A stretch of 41,431 bases of DNA from assembly GCA_015063895.1 (NCBI GenBank), contig SVTG01000015.1:1-41431 (forward strand), written 5' to 3'. The notes under the pieces were generated by a model, which saw only the letters and a list, made by a program, of their open reading frames with translations, was not told where the DNA came from and did no database searches. Position 1 is the stretch's first letter. Each line of letters begins with the position of its first letter. A program made the position numbers and the translations under genes. The stretch comes from Oscillospiraceae bacterium (GTDB taxonomy: Bacteria > Bacillota > Clostridia > Oscillospirales > CAG-272). Of this stretch, positions 41,379 through 41,431 are shown piece after piece.

Positions 41379-41431
41379 CATGCGATTTTTTTGAAGTAAA
41401 AATAAAAGATGCATTTCGCATTTTTCGGGGT

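Overview
The window reads as chromosome of a spore-forming anaerobic member of the Clostridia (Oscillospiraceae/Christensenellaceae-like; my inference). Support: spoVAD and spoVAEB, a SpoIVFB-like M50 protease, strong AGGAGG ribosome sites, CCA-encoding tRNA-Leu, a TnpV remnant of a type found in clostridial mobile elements, and MglBAC, PotABCD and CUT1-type sugar permeases. No rRNA gene, CRISPR array or replication origin was seen.

Layout. (1) 1-7620: the 3' end of a predicted alpha/alpha-toroid sugar-processing protein, then minus-strand nadE (NAD synthetase) with a fragment of a transposon TnpV gene fused against its stop codon, then the minus-strand galactose/glucose importer mglB-mglA-mglC. 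(2) 7621-8395: a 775-base intergenic region with a 123-bp MITE-like element (perfect 17-bp terminal inverted repeats, 5-bp target duplication GAGCA), a consensus promoter and a folded 5' leader. (3) 8396-21557: a 13-kb plus-strand operon with a giant solute-binding protein (1147 aa), a MalF/MalG permease pair, an NHL-TPR-YIP1 membrane protein, a 1167-aa DUF5696-type secreted protein and a second MalF/MalG pair. It has no ATPase and neither large secreted protein has a lipobox. I think this is a poorly described glycan-capture and import machine. yccF follows.

(4) 22058-32829: glpK, immA and xre lie on the minus strand, diverging from a compact phage-derived island on the plus strand: Cys-rich protein, small protein, TerS-like, TerL, portal, Prp protease, scaffold, N4-gp56 capsid, coiled-coil protein, connector-like protein, holin-like protein. 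No integrase, replication, tail or endolysin gene is visible, yet the capsid and packaging genes are all open. Three 18-bp operator-like repeats sit around two near-consensus divergent promoters. The scaffold and capsid start with L27-like sequences that the island's own Prp could cut.

(5) 32839-34269: spoVAD-spoVAEB behind a sigma-G-like promoter; no spoVAC is adjacent. (6) 34463-38569: potABCD, every junction an ATGA overlap, with an unusual PotD carrying a C-terminal membrane anchor. (7) 38603-41431: M50 protease, a ComEC-type metallo-beta-lactamase-fold protein, GluQ-type synthetase, and tRNA-Leu(AAG) with a perfect consensus promoter and a terminator.

All family assignments come from reading motifs and remembered family signatures; no database search was run.
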